Shown: in pieces, positions 5,159 to 6,531 of the stretch
How positions within the stretch are numbered: position 1 is the first letter of the stretch
How the letters are laid out: every line of letters begins with the position of its first letter
Assembly (NCBI GenBank): GCA_903839585.1
Contig: CAIMCU010000018.1
Location: 1 to 6,531, forward strand
DNA from: an uncultured Actinomycetes bacterium
GTDB taxonomy: Bacteria; Actinomycetota; Actinomycetes; Nanopelagicales; Nanopelagicaceae
Direction of reading: 5' to 3'
DNA length: 6,531 nt
Translations under genes and position numbers: made by a program
Notes under the pieces: model-generated
What the model saw: only the letters and a program-made list of their open reading frames with translations
Databases searched by the model: none
What the model was told of the DNA's origin: nothing

Positions 5159-6531
5159 TTACTCGACCGTAACTGATTTGGCTAAGTTACGAGGCTGATC
5201 AACATCATTGCCTCGAGTTACAGCCATCTCATATGCAAATACTTGTAGTGGCACAGTTGCAAGGATTGGTTGAAAGAGCGCTGAAGCAACAGGTATGCGA
5301 ATTATGTGTTCGGCACCAACTACATTGTCGCCCTCTTGTGCGATAACGATTACGCGAGCCCCTCGCGCCTTAACCTCTTGAATATTGCTGAGCATCTTTT
5401 CATCAAGTGCATGCACATGACCTGCTGGAAGAATTGCGATAACTGGGGTGCCTTGATCGATGAGTGCGATCGGTCCGTGTTTGAGCTCGCCGCCAGCAAA
5501 GCCCTCTGCATGCATATAAGCCAGCTCTTTTAACTTCAGCGCTCCTTCGAGAGCGACTGGATAACCAACGTTTCTTCCAAGAAAGAGAACTGATGTACTC
5601 GTTGCAAACCCTCGAGTTAACTCGCGCAGAGGCTCAACGGTTTCAAGGATCTGTTCAATCTTGCCCGGAAGTTCGAGCATCTCGTTGTAGAGATCATGAA
5701 TCTGCGAATCCTTTAACTCTGCGCGCACTTGAGCCAGCTTCAGCCCAATGAGGTAGACGGCAACTACCTGCGTTAGAAACGCCTTAGTTGAGGCCACTGC
5801 AATTTCGGGACCTGCGTGTGTATAAAGCACCGCATCTGATTCGCGTGGAATCGTCGAGCTATTTGTATTGCAAATTGCGAGAACTCGAGCACCCGCTGCC
5901 TTTGCATGTCGAATCGCCATCAAGGTATCCATGGTTTCACCTGATTGAGAGATTGCGATGACTAAGGTGCCGGCATCGATAATTGGGTCGCGATAGCGAT
6001 ACTCACTTGCTATCTCAACCTCTACTGAAATCTTGGCCCATTTTTCAATCGCATACTTTGCAACCATGCCTGCGTGATAAGCGGTTCCGCATGCGATAAC
6101 AACTATCTTCTTAATCGCCTTAATCTCTGCATCGCTCATGTGAAGCTCATCTAGCTCGATTTGATTATTGTCACTAAGGCGCCCGATTAAGGTATCGGCT
6201 ACAGCCTTTGGCTGCTCAAAGATCTCCTTGAGCATAAAGTGAGAGAAGCCCCCCTTTTGCGCAGCAGATGAGTCCCAGGTAATTTCATACTCTTTTGGAA
6301 CTACCTTCTTGCCATCGAGATCGACGATAGAGATTGAATCTGGATTTATTGTGACGACCTCATCCTGGCCAAGTTCAACAGCGCGCTTTGTGTAGTCGAT
6401 AAAGGCAGCGACATCAGATGCCATGAAGTTTTCATCTTTTCCTAGTCCAACTACCAATGGTGAGTTTCGACGGACTCCAACGATTGTTTGTGGTGAATCG
6501 GCGTGTATAGCTAGCAATGTAAAGGAGCCAC
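5159..6531 (-). CDS. glmS: Glutamine--fructose-6-phosphate aminotransferase (isomerizing), 5' end cut by window
   Basis: Makes glucosamine-6-phosphate from fructose-6-phosphate and glutamine, the first step to UDP-GlcNAc and peptidoglycan. The visible 456 residues are the C-terminal three quarters of a roughly 600-residue enzyme. The frame stays open to 6531, so the TTG at 6517 is an internal codon. The catalytic N-terminal Cys and most of the glutaminase domain lie outside; its tail is seen in SPLVVGLGKDENFMASD (23-39, counted from the first full codon). The first SIS domain has ACGTAYHAG (146-154) and SQSGET (194-199). The second has KLKELAYMHAEGFAGGELKHG, with Lys333, Glu335 and His351 matching E. 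coli Lys485, Glu488 and His504. The C-terminus DVDQPRNLAKSVTVE is canonical and includes the fructose-6-phosphate lysine (Lys451, E. coli Lys603). The stop abuts the PAP2 gene. Confidence 0.97.
   Translation of the reverse strand, partial: GSFTLLAIHADSPQTIVGVRRNSPLVVGLGKDENFMASDVAAFIDYTKRAVELGQDEVVTINPDSISIVDLDGKKVVPKEYEITWDSSAAQKGGFSHFMLKEIFEQPKAVADTLIGRLSDNNQIELDELHMSDAEIKAIKKIVVIACGTAYHAGMVAKYAIEKWAKISVEVEIASEYRYRDPIIDAGTLVIAISQSGETMDTLMAIRHAKAAGARVLAICNTNSSTIPRESDAVLYTHAGPEIAVASTKAFLTQVVAVYLIGLKLAQVRAELKDSQIHDLYNEMLELPGKIEQILETVEPLRELTRGFATSTSVLFLGRNVGYPVALEGALKLKELAYMHAEGFAGGELKHGPIALIDQGTPVIAILPAGHVHALDEKMLSNIQEVKARGARVIVIAQEGDNVVGAEHIIRIPVASALFQPILATVPLQVFAYEMAVTRGNDVDQPRNLAKSVTVE

Noticed and set aside
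6515..6517. TTG as the start of glmS
   Set aside because: The frame continues upstream through Gly-Ser-Phe-Thr to the window edge, and those residues fit the glutaminase domain, so the gene is cut by the window and not truncated.

Overview
All eight recognisable genes lie on the minus strand and read from the right edge to the left edge as one tightly packed run: glmS (5' part missing) -> PAP2 phosphatase -> acpS -> alr -> livG -> livF -> livH -> livM (3' part missing). Only 21 bases (4466-4486) lie outside a gene. Every other junction is an abutment or an overlap: glmS/PAP2 0 nt, acpS/alr 1 nt overlap, alr/livG 11 nt overlap, livG/livF 4 nt overlap, livF/livH 0 nt, livH/livM 8 nt overlap. 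I see no RNA gene, mobile element, CRISPR array or obvious terminator.

The glmS-acpS-alr core is the cell-envelope and housekeeping neighbourhood seen in many Actinobacteria. The base composition is near even rather than GC-rich, and the spacing is extreme. Together these suggest a small-genome, streamlined actinobacterium such as the freshwater acI / Nanopelagicales group. That assignment is inferred from gene order, composition and protein flavour; no marker gene here proves it.

Right part (4487-6531): GlmS makes glucosamine-6-phosphate, the entry point for peptidoglycan sugars. It is followed by a six-helix PAP2-type membrane phosphatase that could recycle a lipid pyrophosphate carrier. 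Middle (3024-4465): AcpS activates acyl carrier protein for lipid synthesis, and Alr makes D-alanine for peptidoglycan. Left part (1-3034): LivG, LivF, LivH and LivM are the two ATPases and two permeases of a branched-chain/neutral amino-acid (HAAT family) ABC importer. The substrate-binding protein is not in the window and may lie just beyond the left edge.

No dramatic unknown system is visible. The points most worth checking are the fusion of an importer operon to the end of the alr operon by an 11-nt overlap, a PAP2 protein lacking the two usual phosphate-binding arginines, a Gly-to-Pro change in the LivG signature motif with a matching oddity in LivF, and the absence of the nnr gene that often sits between acpS and alr.
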